Part shown: piece by piece, positions 22,624 through 33,284 of the stretch
Numbering within the stretch: position 1 is the first letter of the stretch
Layout: the number at the start of each line of letters is the position of its first letter
The notes under the pieces: model-generated
Seen by the model: only the letters and a program-made list of their open reading frames with translations
What the model was told of the DNA's origin: nothing
Databases searched by the model: none
Translations under genes and position numbers: made by a program
Assembly: GCA_001600175.1 (NCBI GenBank)
Contig: BCJC01000001.1
Span: 1,754,065-1,818,064, forward strand
Direction: 5' to 3'
DNA from: Erythrobasidium yunnanense
Taxonomy: Eukaryota; Basidiomycota; Cystobasidiomycetes; Erythrobasidiales; Erythrobasidiaceae
DNA: 64,000 nt

Positions 22624-23619
22624 ATGGTTGACATTACAGCCTCGACGCCATCCGCCGGCTATGATGATTACTCAGACCTTGAACTGCCTTCCGACACGAT
22701 GGCGCTTGTGCAGAAGTACCTCGACGAGCAGCGAGAAGAGGCCGACATTCTGTCCATCAGTAGCGAGGATTCTGTCACCAGGCTCGACTATGCAGCCTAC
22801 TTGAAGAAATACAAACCGCTGTATGGGCTTTCGCAGTTCTGGTACTCCCAGGTAGCTAGTGCCTTCATTGCACTTGCTTGCCAACGTTATCACCCGGCGT
22901 GCGGCCCACGAACTTGCGTTGAACTACCTCTGTTGCCTTAAAACAACTATTATGCTCTACCTAAGGACACTGCAGAAACACTCGCAGCTGAACTTAGCAG
23001 ACTCTGCCGAACAAGCACCCGCATCGCTTTCCTGTGCTGCCCTTCAGCTTATGCTGCCTTCATGGTGCGCAAACCTTCCAACATACTCTTGCGGATGGAC
23101 CTAATGCATCTCACTGTGCAGGCTCAGAGAGACTGCCCTATACCTTCGGACCAGGCGGTCCTGCTCGACTACGACGAGCGCTTCCAATCGCTGGCTGGAA
23201 GCAGTTTCGTCAAGTACGATCTCGATGAACCTCCGAGGGTCCTCCCTAGTGGTCTTTCTTCGATAGACATAGCTGTGATCGATCCGCCTTACCACTCCCA
23301 GGTCAGTCGAGCACGCAGCATTTCTCGAACCTGCGCTGACACTCTTTCTTGACAGGCCTGCCAAGTCAAGATAACTTCTTTCCTATCACGTATAATGGCT
23401 TCACAGCCCAAGATAATTGTGCTTACAGGAAAGGCGCTAGCCGCTCAAATCGACCAAATCTACCGTTCATGTTACAGCAGCGTCACATCAGGGCAGCACA
23501 TGCAACTTACCAAGTTTCAAGTTGAACATGGCTCGATCGGCAACGGGCTAAAGAATGAATATGGCTGTTGGGCAAACTTTACGGAAGGTCAGACTGGCAT
23601 CTTCGCTCCTGCTGATTAA
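22624..23619 (+). CDS. EFM5: eEF1A lysine N-methyltransferase, EFM5/EEF1AKMT1 family
   Basis: A seven-beta-strand methyltransferase of the N6-adenine-MTase-like group that methylates a lysine of elongation factor 1A. The N-terminal region has an acidic helix and the family motif YGLSQFWYS at about residue 75. Next come a Rossmann segment with FLCCPSAY, LLDYDERFQSLAGSSFVKYD, the catalytic-type motif IDPPYHS, KIIVLTGKALA, and the C-terminal LKNEYGCWANF. Short introns near 22850-22910, 22940-22980, 23086-23145 and 23300-23356 restore the frame. About 245 residues. It converges on the first SDR gene with only about 60 bases between stops. Confidence 0.87.
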
Positions 23620-23679
23620 GGGAATATCACGATATATTTCGTGTATCTGCTAGCACAAGTGAGACATAGAAGACTGCTA

Positions 23680-24821
23680 CTAAGCCAGAATCTGCGCCAC
23701 CTCAGGCGCGACACCCTTCCATAGAATCTGAAGCTCCTTCCAGAGTCTTGCCTGCGTCTCGTATCCCTTCGGCGAAACGGACCACTTTGAAGAGAGGGTT
23801 TCCTCGCCCCAACTGACGAAGGCGCCAGGCTGTTTTGATAGGCGTCAGTGGAAGGCGCAGGATGAGCAGGATCAATACCAACCTTGGTCTCTGTCGTAGC
23901 AGCTATAACGTACGTTCTTGTCGCGAACTCCAGATCGTAACCTATCTTCTGATTGGCCCATTGTATGATTGGCCTTTGATCGCGATATAGATCAGACTTA
24001 GCTAGACCGGGATTGCATCTGAGCAGTATGAGCATTTCCTTAGCTGTGCTGGCTGGTCAAGTATGCAGAACCACGTACGTGTTCACGATGATGCCTTCGG
24101 CAGCCGGTAAGGCCGCGATGTCTCGCGCGAACAAGACCGGCAAAAGTTTGGAAGTGGAGTAGCGCTCTGCTACGCTTACGAACTTCTCGGGGTCGTTGAG
24201 GGCCTCGATCATGTTGGGTGCATCTTGTTGCGGATATCTTGCCTGGTAGTGAACTACAGGTTTGACGGGTCAGGTAGGTCGCAGGAACGTTATTGGATGG
24301 TTCGAACTACCTCCAGAAGCCACTATGGTCAGGTGGGGCTTCGAATAGGGCTGTCGCGAAGCTCGAAGCTTGGGAAGCAGCAGGACGCCCAGCAATCCGG
24401 TCGAGAGGACATTGACCTGAAGGGAGGCTTCATATCCATCCTTCGTCTTGTCAAATTTGCTGGCTTGAATGCCAGCGTTCAAGCAGGCTCCATGAAGGAA
24501 AGGTACATCCCTCTCCACGTCTTGCGCAAAGCTTCGTACGGACTCGAAGCTGGCCATGTCGACACGCATGCAGTCTACTTTTCCACGGAAGCTTGGGACA
24601 TCTTTTGAGATTTGCGCAGCGGCTGTCTTGCATTTCTCCATGTCTCGGCTCGCAATGATGATTGTAGCGATGTTGCGACGCGCCAGGTGGAGAGCATAAG
24701 CGTACCCCAAACCGGCGTTGCCTCCAGTTATCAGGAACGTCTTCCCCGATAGATCGACATCTGGCTGAGGGATGTCGGCAAAGAGCTGTTTCTTGAGGAC
24801 AGTAGCGATTGGGCGTTGCAT
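23680..24821 (-). CDS. Short-chain dehydrogenase/reductase, array member 1
   Basis: A classical-fold SDR resembling retinol-dehydrogenase/WWOX-like fungal enzymes, using NAD(P)H. The cofactor motif is TGGNAGLG at about residue 33, followed by VDCMRVDMASFESV, LNAGIQ and the catalytic pair in YSTSK. After the catalytic pair the reading continues NPGLAKSDL. The C-terminus carries a motif shared by all four array members: PGAFVSWGEETL...WSVSPKG...LWKELQ. About 330 residues. Unlike members 2-4 it has no intron inside the glycine motif, suggesting intron loss here. No targeting signal; the substrate is unknown. Confidence 0.85.
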
Positions 24822-25169
24822 GGCGAGATTGGCGGAGAGATTGTGAGGGTGGGTGGGATAGATGATGATGGAGGAAGGAAGACCTTGTGTAGCCCATTTC
24901 GGTCCTTGTGCTCTGTCGCCGGCAGCCTTTGGCTGTTTGGGCCTGTCGGCGATAGGCTTTTATCAGACGATGGTGAAGGCTGTGGAGGGAGAGCGGACAT
25001 TAGAGAAGCGGAATCAGTCTGCGTTATTAGGTGGACTGAGCCAGGCTATTCCGTTTGCAGGTCGCGAATTGTAGAAGTACCATTGCGTTGCTAATGCGCC
25101 TCCATCAGACTACAGTGTATTCAGCGAACAACTGAGCAGACTGCCAACTGGTAGGTTGGTCACCCTAGG
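24822..25169. other. Spacer between SDR 1 and SDR 2
   Basis: About 350 bases, upstream of SDR 1 and downstream of SDR 2 (same strand). The overlapping small open frames on both strands show no protein features. Nothing else seen. Confidence 0.45.
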
Positions 25170-26314
25170 CTAATCAAGAATGGTCGAAACCTCGGGAGCG
25201 ATTTGACGCATGAGGATCTGCAGTTCCTTCCAGAGCTGCTCTTGGGCCTTTCCACCTTCTGGAGACACTGACCACTTGGAAGGTAGACTTTCCTCTCCCC
25301 AGCTAAAGAATGCGCCCGGCTGTCAGGATGAAACAGCTCATCAGCAGCGATAGGGTGTTACAATTGTCTTGGTTACAGCACCTTCGTTTCCTGTGTCGAT
25401 GCATGCAGGAGATTCAAAGCACTAAACTCGGGACGCCAAGCTATGCGATTGGCGATACCGCGGAGTGGGGCTGGAGTCTCCCTAGCAAGATTCGACCGTG
25501 TTAGGCCCGGATTGACCGAACAAACGTTCAACTTCTGTGCGATGGGTAGCGCTGCAATGTTGCGCGTGAAGAGGACATTTGCCAGCTTGCTTTGGAAGTA
25601 CCTCGGCAGCTTCCCAACGAAAGATTCAGGGGTATTGAGCGTCTCGATGATGTTTGATTCGGCCTTTGGCCATTCGGCCCAGTAATGCACTGTACGGCAG
25701 GTGTAGTGTCAGTGGTTGTCGACAGCAAAATTTGAACGAATCTTACCATCGCTGGCGACGATTGTCAAGCTTGGCTTCCTAGCGGGGATCGCAGATGCTT
25801 GCAGCTTAGGAAGTAGGAGTACAGAGAGCAGTGCTGTTGAAATGACGTTGACCTGCAGCGTAGTCTCGTATCCGTCCTTGGTCTTCTGAAATTTGTTGAC
25901 TTGCAGTCCCGCGCACATCACAGCTACCGAGAGCACAGCTACTTCCTTGTTGACCTTATCTGAAAAGCTTCTAACAGAAGCGAAACTGGCCAGGTCGAGT
26001 TCCATGCAATCGATCTGGCCACGGAAGTCAGGCAACTCTTGATGGCATTGCTCCACGGCTGCCTTGCATTTCTGAGGGTCGCGGCTTGCTATGATAACTC
26101 TAGAAGCGTTACGTCGGAGCACATGCTTGACGAGCTCGAGCCCTATGCCTGAAGCAACTGTCAGTGACAAGGAAGCAAACCTGGACAATGACTGCTGCTG
26201 CTTACCAGAGTTACCTCCAGTAATCAGCCAGGTCTGGCCCATAAGATCTACTTCAGGCTCGGGAATCTTAGTGAAGAGGTGCCTTTTCATCCAAGCCAGG
26301 CGGGGAAGGTCCAT
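25170..26314 (-). CDS. Short-chain dehydrogenase/reductase, array member 2
   Basis: Begins MDLPRLAWMKRHLFTKIPEP and reads LITGGNSG, then after an intron (about 26151-26206) IGLELVKHVLRRNASRVIIA. It has the IDCMELDLASFASVRSF segment and catalytic YFQSK. NPGLTRSNL follows, then the array-specific tail PGAFFSWGEESL...WSVSPEG...LWKELQIL. About 330 residues. It differs from its neighbours at the NNAG position, reading VMCAGLQ where the others read LNAG, so one conserved Asn is replaced by Cys. That may alter stability or activity, but the Ser/Tyr/Lys region looks intact. Substrate unknown. Confidence 0.84.
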
Positions 26315-26561
26315 CTTGTATGATCTGTCGTGGTTTTGGTTTGTCGAGAGCCAACCTGCGGTTCAGAAGTGTTCTACTCAGCTCCACCGGCAAGAGTCGC
26401 TATCGCCGATTTGTTTGTCTTTCGGAGGTCTGAAACAACTTGTTAGCCGAGCATTGATGTCAGCCGGCAGTTGTAAGGTAAGGGAATCACGACTTGATGT
26501 ATGCTAAGTCTGTACATGTACGGAGCGATAATATGTAGTATAACCCGCCTCCGTGGTACGC

Positions 26562-27760
26562 CTATGCCAGGATGTCATTGACTTCGGGAGCTGATTTTCG
26601 CCAAATTGTCGAGAGCTCGCCCCAGAGCTTCTTCTGGACTTGTCTACCTTTGGGAGAAACAGACCAAGTTGAAGTCAGGCTCTCCTCTCCTCCGCTGACG
26701 AAAGCTCCAGGCTATGCGGCAGACTGAGTAAGCGGACGTGCTTCAAGCTGCAAGGTCATCCGCACCTTCGTATCTATAGTCGTTGCGATTACAAGGTTCC
26801 GTGCGCCATACGAAGGGGACCACGTAATCTTCCCAATAATCCATCTGCCTATGGCAGGTAGGTCTCGGACTAAGCTCGAGGAACACCACCCAGGATTGCT
26901 GAGAGACACTCTCTTTCAGCAACTGTGCCAAAGGAGTCTACAGAAGCACTTACACGCAGTTGACAACAATCCCCTCCGCCTGAGGAAGGGCAGCGATATC
27001 CCGGACGAACAAGACCTCGAGAAGCTTAGACACCTGCGAACGGGCTCCTTGAGTGTCTCGATGAGGTTGTCGGTCCTACTGTGAACTTACTTGGTATCTC
27101 TCCATGCTTTCGAATTCCTCAGGCTTGGAGAGTGTCTCGATGATATTGTCAGCATCGACTTGTCTGGGGGTATTCGGGAATTTGCTCCAGAAGTGGACCT
27201 CCGAAGCGACAATTGTCAAATGAGGCTTCACGCCTGCCTTTCGAGATGCCTTTAATTTGGGAAGGAGAAGGAGAGCGAGGAGGCCAGTGGAAATGACGTT
27301 GACTTGAAGAGTTTGCTCGTATCCATCGACTGTTTTCCTGTATTCTCCGTCTTGCAGACCGGCGTTAAGGAGTGCTAGATGTAATTGATCCACCTCCTTC
27401 TCCACTTGTCTTGCAAAGGATCTGACCGACTCGAAGGAAGACATGTCCACCTTCATGCAGTCGATGACTCCACGGTAGGAAGGGACTTCTTCATAGACTT
27501 TCGCGGCTGCAGCCCTGCACTTCTCCAGATCCCGGGACGCGATTATGATTTTCTGAGCATCGCGGCGGGCATAATGACATATACTGGCGTAACCCAAACC
27601 TGATCAGGTCGTCAGCAATGGAAATTTAGAGCGATATGAATACCCTACCCTGATTGCCTCCCGTTACGAGCACAGTCTTGCCTTCGAGGGAGACTTGCGG
27701 ATCTTCGATAACTTTGCCGAAGCAGTGATAATAGAAGAACTTGTAGAAAGGAAGGTCCAT
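26562..27760 (-). CDS. Short-chain dehydrogenase/reductase, array member 3
   Basis: Exon 1 starts at 27760 (MDLPFYKFFYYHCFGK) and carries VLVTGGNQG. An intron at about 27602-27650 lies in the same place as in members 2 and 4. The main exon gives IDCMKVDMSSFESV, LNAGLQDGEYRKTVDGYEQ and LQVNVISTGLLALLLLPKL. The catalytic Tyr and Lys are split by an intron (about 27032-27090): ERYQ joins VSKLLEVLF, giving YQVSK. The tail again has PGAFVSGGEESL...WSVSPKG...LWGEL. About 325 residues. It is the closest sister of member 4 by eye. Confidence 0.83.
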
Positions 27761-28197
27761 CGTTGCTTGAAGCCTCTATGTATGGTGCGTATTGAGAAGA
27801 AGAGAAGCCGTTGGTAATATGACAGCTGTCATTTCAGGAGCGCCATAATTGCGGTCTAAACAGCTCCGACCCGACAGACAATGCCGGGCAATGACGAAAT
27901 TCTCTCGGCCACTGCTGTCGCGGCCTCAGGAAGGAGCATACGCAAGCCATCAGCACTATGGGCTCCTCTAGGACTCTTGCCGCAAGGATGCGGCGCTGGT
28001 CGCAGGTTGCAGATTCGCAGGATCTTGAGCGGTCGGAAAGGCGGTAGACGGCATCTTCTGTCTCTTCAAGATCCATTGAAGACATAAACTATACTTGGGT
28101 CGCCAGACGAAGCGGTCGATGCGCTGGCGTAACATCTTTCGTCCTTGTCCAGAGTCCATCCGAAGTCATATCTCGACACACCAGCAGCAACAGCAAG
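27761..28197. other. Divergent spacer, SDR 3 / Gag-like ORF 1
   Basis: About 440 bases between divergent starts. I looked for long terminal repeats or a primer-binding region flanking the Gag-like ORF and saw none. Confidence 0.4.
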
Positions 28198-28749
28198 ATG
28201 TTTCACGAGCGATACAATGCCTGGTCGGAGCTCCTCAATTGTCAGAAGGCAGATGAAGAAACCTTGTCTGCTTGGTTCAGCCGGGTAGATTCTTACCGGC
28301 AACGCCTATTCAAGCTGCTACAGAAAGACGCACCCTCCGATGTCGCTCTCACTTCCTCAGATGCGCTTGAAAACGATGCCGCTGCTATCGCAAGAGGCAC
28401 AGCCTGGGTGCTAAACGATCAGCTCATGGTCCTGATCATCAGAAATCTGCCTCCCAAAGCCGAGATGCTTAAATGGAATCTCCTTCTAAGAGAAGACCTG
28501 GATATGCCACAGCTACGAATGCAGCTGCGCATAGCGGATGAGATGGAGCGCTTGGACAGATTGGCTGCGCAACGAAAGGCGGAAGAAGCAGAAGCGAAAG
28601 CCAAGGCAGCTGCAACGCCGAAAGTCTGGTGTCACGTACACGAAGTGGCCACACATGCAACAGCCGACTGCAGAGCTGTGAAGAGGTACTTAGCGGACAA
28701 GGAGAGGCGTAAGCAGAGCAGGCAGAAAGCCAGCACGAATCGCACGTAG
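28198..28749 (+). CDS. Gag-like ORF 1 with CX2HX4HX4C knuckle (LTR-element-derived, possibly domesticated)
   Basis: A single open frame of about 183 codons, looking whole. It begins MFHERYNAWSELLNC, has a helical Gag-core-like middle (LIIRNLPPKAEMLKWNLLL), an Ala/Glu/Lys coiled segment, and a terminal zinc-knuckle variant, CHVHEVATHATADC, with spacing CX2HX4HX4C. That knuckle occurs in Gag of Ty3/Gypsy (Metaviridae) elements. No protease, reverse transcriptase, integrase or LTR was seen nearby. It is therefore either a solitary Gag fossil or a host gene derived from Gag. Divergence from its partner at 29566 suggests it is old. Confidence 0.6.
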   Translation: MFHERYNAWSELLNCQKADEETLSAWFSRVDSYRQRLFKLLQKDAPSDVALTSSDALENDAAAIARGTAWVLNDQLMVLIIRNLPPKAEMLKWNLLLREDLDMPQLRMQLRIADEMERLDRLAAQRKAEEAEAKAKAAATPKVWCHVHEVATHATADCRAVKRYLADKERRKQSRQKASTNRT

Positions 28750-29565
28750 AGCTCTCAGAGGGACTATGATATTCCTTTGTGGAGGCCGCTAGATGGCGCA
28801 GAGTCATAAGTCACAAGCTGGTACGTCTGTTTCTTTGCGATTTGGTATAACTAGCAAAAGCTAAGCGCATCCAGGTTCCGCAGGTCGATACAAGGGCTGC
28901 CTGTGTTTCTCGATTGCTTTCCTACTCGGAACACCAGTCCTTCCGCCAACATAAGACTTCGCTTTCACCGCCCAAATCGAGCTTTGCGGAGCACGGACAT
29001 CGTGATTCCGGGTACATAGGTCTATTTGCATCAAGGGTCTGGATCATCTAGCATATGCTACATGCTTCAGTCGAGCTACGCTGGACCCCTCGAAGTCATA
29101 TACTCGTATAAGGGCCAGCTACATACGCTTCTCGAGCCACTTTAGGAGGGATACGCAAATCGCATTAGTATTGAGAGGGAGGGCGCATTAATGATACCAT
29201 GTTATACCTTATCTTGTATCGTAGCAGCTATTCCTGATAGTATCACTAAGCTCTTGACCTCGCGACAATGTGCTAATCTCGACAAAACGCTTTCAGCGCA
29301 GAGCTGTCGTCAATTGCACTCCAGCATCCAAATCTGCACGCGCGAACCGGAGGCGGAGCTCCTGAAGTCGACCTCGTCTCGCGGCTTTTTGGAGAAAGAA
29401 GCTCTTCGTTAGGCATCGACCGCAGAAACGCGTCAACAAAAAGACTGATAGCTCACAGCTTACAGGACTCGTGTCCAAACATATAAGCCCGTTCGGATCT
29501 CCTTGCTAAAGAAGTCTACTGGCTGCAACGCAGCGCGTCAAAACAAAGCAATAAACCCCAGCAAG
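28750..29565. other. Gene-free stretch between the two Gag-like ORFs
   Basis: About 815 bases. No LTR pair, tRNA gene, or pol-type coding sequence could be recognised. Short open frames (for example 29191-29412) lack protein-like composition. Confidence 0.45.
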
Positions 29566-30381
29566 ATGTTCCCAAAAGCCGTAGACCGCTACTATTCCTG
29601 GTCTGGTCTCCTGAATTGTCGTATGACAGACAACGACGAGACCTACGCTGCATACTACGACCGTGCGACCCTCTGGCGCGATCGCTTGTCCGAACAGCTA
29701 GAAGAGCAAGTTCCGTGGGAAGAAGATGAGTCAGGCAACGCTGGAGAGGATCCCATGACCAATGTGAATCAAATGCTCGATGAGGTTTTGGCCATGACCC
29801 TCGTCAAGAACCTCCCTGACAAGGCTGCAATTCTCAGGCTCCAACTCAGGCTTCATTCAGATTTCACCTTGTCAAGGATCAAGAGAAAGCTGCTAGCGGA
29901 GGATGAGGCGGAACAAACCAAGAAGAGAGTCGCCGAGGCGGCACGGCAAGCAGCGATAGCTAAGGAGAAAGCAGAGGCAGAGGCTGCAGCAGCAAGGGCA
30001 GAAGCTGAAACCAGAGTCCAAGTAGCGAAGGCCGAAGCAGAAGCTAAAGCAAAGGCGGAGGAAGACGCCAAATTGGCGGCAGACGCCAAAGCAAGAGCTG
30101 AGGAAGCAACGACAATCGAGAAACTCGCCCGTCAGACATGGTGCAGCCTACACCAGTCGATATATCATAACACAGCAGATTGCAGAACTCTGGAATCAAA
30201 AATCCTAGCTGAAGCCAGGCGGAGAGAGGAAGAATACAAGGCGGAGGCGAAAAAGTGGGAGGGGGGATTCGCGAAGAGGTGGGATGACGGATACAGTGCC
30301 CGTAAGCCAGCGCGGGACCAGGAAGACCAACGCAAGATCCCCGATGTTGCAACAGTCAAGCTCGAGTCCTTATCTTCTTGA
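29566..30381 (+). CDS. Gag-like ORF 2 with CX2HX4HX4C knuckle (LTR-element-derived, possibly domesticated)
   Basis: An open frame of about 271 codons, looking whole. MFPKAVDRYYSWSGLLNC is clearly related to the start of the ORF at 28198, and both starts share the context CAGCAAGATGTT. The middle has VKNLPDKAAILRLQLRL. A long Ala/Glu/Lys helix (residues about 125-200) follows, then the knuckle CSLHQSIYHNTADC with the same spacing as its partner. The tail is charged. The frame is open to 29503, but 29566 is the start shared with the partner. No pol domains or LTRs are visible. The family is most likely Metaviridae Gag, of old age. Confidence 0.6.
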   Translation: MFPKAVDRYYSWSGLLNCRMTDNDETYAAYYDRATLWRDRLSEQLEEQVPWEEDESGNAGEDPMTNVNQMLDEVLAMTLVKNLPDKAAILRLQLRLHSDFTLSRIKRKLLAEDEAEQTKKRVAEAARQAAIAKEKAEAEAAAARAEAETRVQVAKAEAEAKAKAEEDAKLAADAKARAEEATTIEKLARQTWCSLHQSIYHNTADCRTLESKILAEARRREEEYKAEAKKWEGGFAKRWDDGYSARKPARDQEDQRKIPDVATVKLESLSS

Positions 30382-30494
30382 ACTCACGTTTTAATACTGT
30401 TCAAGGGCCATCCACGCCAGAGAAAAGCCGCAGCATGTTGCTGAGAGTATATTGGAACGGAAAGAGTGCAACACAATAGCATGGCCTATAGAGA

Positions 30495-31676
30495 TCACTT
30501 CAGAATGGAGTCTACTTCCGGCGCCCGTTGTCTCCAGATCGCCTTCAATTCCTCCCAAAGCTTCTTCTGCACCTGTATTCCTTCAGGAGAAGTAGACCAC
30601 CTGGAAGTTGGTCTCTCCACACCACGAGCGACGTAGGCACCAGGCTGCGATGCGAAAGTCTGATCAGCTTTGGTCAATCTGCCTGACCAGCTGACCGTAA
30701 TTCACCTTTGTGATCATCGTAGTAGCTGCTAACAAATTCGTGCTCCCTCGTACAGGAGTCCACGTGAGTTTCATCGTAAGCCAGTAAGCCAGTGCCGGCT
30801 CCTCTTTGAAGAAGCTGCTTCCAATCCCGCCAGGTGCCCTGAGCTACATATCAGCTATTTATCGAGGGGAATACGCTGAAGCACCTACACGGAGTTGACT
30901 ATGATTCCATCGGCTTCAGGGAGGGCAGCGATGTCGCGTATAAGCAGTACGATCATGAGTTTGGAAGTTTGGTATCTATCTATTCTGTCGAACTTCTTGG
31001 GGTTGTTGAATGCCTCTATGAGATGCTCTGCCGTTCGCTGTGGCCATTTCGGCCAATGATGAACTGTAGGTAGATTTCAGCCTAAGTCTCGAGGAACGGC
31101 CTGGACCGACTTACCATCGCTCGATACGATTGAAAGATGAATTGGATCGCCTAGCTTGCGAGAAGCTTGTAGCTTGGGAAGAAGTAAAACCGCTAGGAGG
31201 CCAGTCGCGATGACGTTGACTTGAAGGGTCTCTTCGTACCCATCAACAGTCTTCCTATATTCAGAAGATTATATTCCAGCATTGAGCAGAGCTACGCTCA
31301 AGACGTCCACCTCCTTCTCGACTTGTCTTGCGAAGGATCTAACAGATTCGAAGGAAGCCATGTCCACCTGCATACAGTCGATGACTCCGCGATAGGAAGG
31401 GACTTCTTTGTAGATTTGAGTAGCTGCAGCCTTGCACTTGTCCAAATTACGCGAAGCTATGATGATTCGTTCTGCTCCACGCTGTGCATACTTCAGGCAA
31501 ACGTGGAAACCGAGGCCTATACCGGCCGTCAGCGATATGTAAGTAGAGCGTAATAAGTATTCACCTTGATTTGCTCCGGTAACGAGACACGTCTTGCCAG
31601 TCATATCGACATCGGGATCCGGAAGCGGGGAAGAGAAGAAGTGATGAGCCATGAACTTGTACATAGGGAGATCCAT
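30495..31676 (-). pseudogene. Short-chain dehydrogenase/reductase, array member 4, with in-frame stop
   Basis: Starts MDLPMYKFMAHHFFSS and reads CLVTGANQG, then (after an intron matching those of members 2 and 3) GLGFHVCLKYAQRG. The IDCMQVDMASFESV segment is intact. At 31269-31271 the frame meets TAA directly after ALLNAGI, where member 3 has a glutamine codon (CAA); one C-to-T change explains it. Downstream the frame continues normally: EYRKTVDGYEE, then LQVNVIATGLLAVLLLPKL, the catalytic YQTSK, and the array tail PGAYVARGVERP...WSTSPEG...LWEELK. No GT-AG intron would remove the stop. The rest looks undamaged, so the loss is recent, or the stop is a sequencing error or strain variant. Confidence 0.72.
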
Positions 31677-32484
31677 GGTGAGTTTGCGTGGTTGAAGATG
31701 AAGAGAGAAGAGACAGATGTTGACAGCTCGTTAAATAGCCCTGGTATCGCATAACTCCGACGTCTTCGGCGATATGAACTCTCGGTTGTAGACGTGATTG
31801 TGATTGTTGATTCGGATGTAAGATAGCATTACGCGTCTTGTCGGCCTGACGAGGATTGTCGGCAGGTTCTGTCTGAAACCATACAGTTCGATGACCGATG
31901 ATCCCACAGGCACGGCACGGCTCCGACATCTTTGCAGCAGCCTAGAACGACCAGCGTCAACAGAAGCTTGTTGGGCACTGAATGGCGTTTTCAGACAATG
32001 TACGCGCATTCTGGCCTTATCTTGCAATGTAAATGACCAGAAGAATTAAGTCTGCGAGGCGAAGGCAGGAGCCTTAGACGTTCACTATGCCCGTTTGAGT
32101 GAGGCACAGCGGTTTTGCATATTACACCCGTGCGACTCTTCGCGCGATCGCGATAGACACCACATTGTATGGAAAAGGCAGCAGCAGCGGGCAAAGCCAA
32201 AGCGGTAAGGAAACAAACACCAAACTGTAAGGTTGCTACGCTCCTGCTCATGACAGATGGGCCGACGGGATCTTGTTTAACTGGGCGCAGGATTTCGCTA
32301 TAGAGACTTGAGGTACCGATGTACTTTGCATATGAGAGAGTCGGCAAGACCCTAAATTGAAAACGACGTTGCGACTACCTTGCCGTCTTGTCAGAACTTG
32401 CGCCTAAGTCGTAATGCACCGCCTCGCACAGCTTCGTTGACTACTGCTTCATAAACATCACTTGTATCTTGTCCAGAAGGAGTG
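31677..32484. other. Gene-free stretch upstream of SDR 4 and the GNAT gene
   Basis: About 800 bases between divergent genes. A minus-strand frame (31561-31929) begins MSEPCRACGIIGHRTVWF, which vaguely resembles a zinc knuckle but lacks the last Cys. I do not call it a gene. Nothing else recognisable. Confidence 0.4.
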
Positions 32485-33284
32485 ATGGACGTGCAACCTT
32501 TCGTCATCCAGCAGCTTTTGAGCAATCACCTAAAGTCTGCTGGCGACTTGCTGCTTGAGTGCAAGCTCGCTCTTCCGATCAACCATCTCCTCTACAATGA
32601 ATGGCCCAACCTGGAGTTGCAGAGAGCGACGTATCAAGGCGCAGTTTGTGGTGCATTTGAGGATTCTCAAGTATTCTGCTTCGTTGCGGTCCGAGAGGCC
32701 AGTGATGAGAAGGAACAAGATCCAGGGGCAGTCGGGTATCTGGCCTATACGCGCAAGCAGCCACCAGGACTGCAAGCTACCAATCAAAACGAGCGGACTA
32801 GTTCGATAGTGCCCATAGCACCGCCGGGCTATAATGAAGTCGTCTTCAAGGAAGTTGTCGTGGCCGATCAAAGGTTCAAGAGCCAAGTATCGCATCTGGA
32901 TCACATCGGTAAATCCGCACAATATAGACTAGCTCCATCTACCTCTGCAATGCGATGCTGATGCTGCAGTTCGGCTATCCAGAGATCATCTACCTGGCCG
33001 TACATCCCAGGTTCCGGCGGCATGGCATAGCCTCGCGTTTACTGGCCATCGTTCAGAATGATGCGCGCCTCCATGACATACCAATAATCATGGCCGTAGA
33101 GCCCGAAGCAGTGCCCTTCTTCGGTTCGAACGGCTTCGAGGAGACGGGTCGAGCTGTCGATTGGGACCTTGCTAAATGGTCGACGCCCAATGCTGGTTTC
33201 GGAAGTTTCCGATTGGCGCAGTTTATTTGGAGACCAAGACTCCTAGAATTGACTGATGGTACCGCAAATGCGGACCCCGCCTAG
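32485..33284 (+). CDS. GNAT-family N-acetyltransferase
   Basis: The C-terminal half holds the acetyl-CoA-binding GNAT motif A, IIYLAVHPRFRRHGIASRLL, where VHPxxRxxGIA binds the pyrophosphate. It is followed by DIPIIMAVEPEAVPFFGSNG and GFEETGRAVDWDL, the usual motif B. The N-terminal ~100 residues fit the start of a GNAT fold (FCFVAVREASDEKEQD, GAVGYLAYTR). One intron at about 32912-32970 joins the halves. About 240 residues, near the family norm. GNAT enzymes transfer acetyl groups to small amines or protein N-termini; the substrate cannot be inferred here. No targeting signal. ATG at 32485 is preferred over the upstream in-frame GTG. Confidence 0.8.

Noticed and set aside
27761-30494. Complete LTR retrotransposon around the Gag-like ORFs
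   Set aside because: No terminal repeats, protease, reverse transcriptase, RNase H or integrase coding sequence could be recognised in the flanks.
31561-31929. ORF starting MSEPCRACGIIGHRTVWF as a third zinc-knuckle gene
   Set aside because: The last knuckle Cys is absent and the frame runs antisense-shifted through SDR 4 exon 1. Composition downstream is not protein-like.
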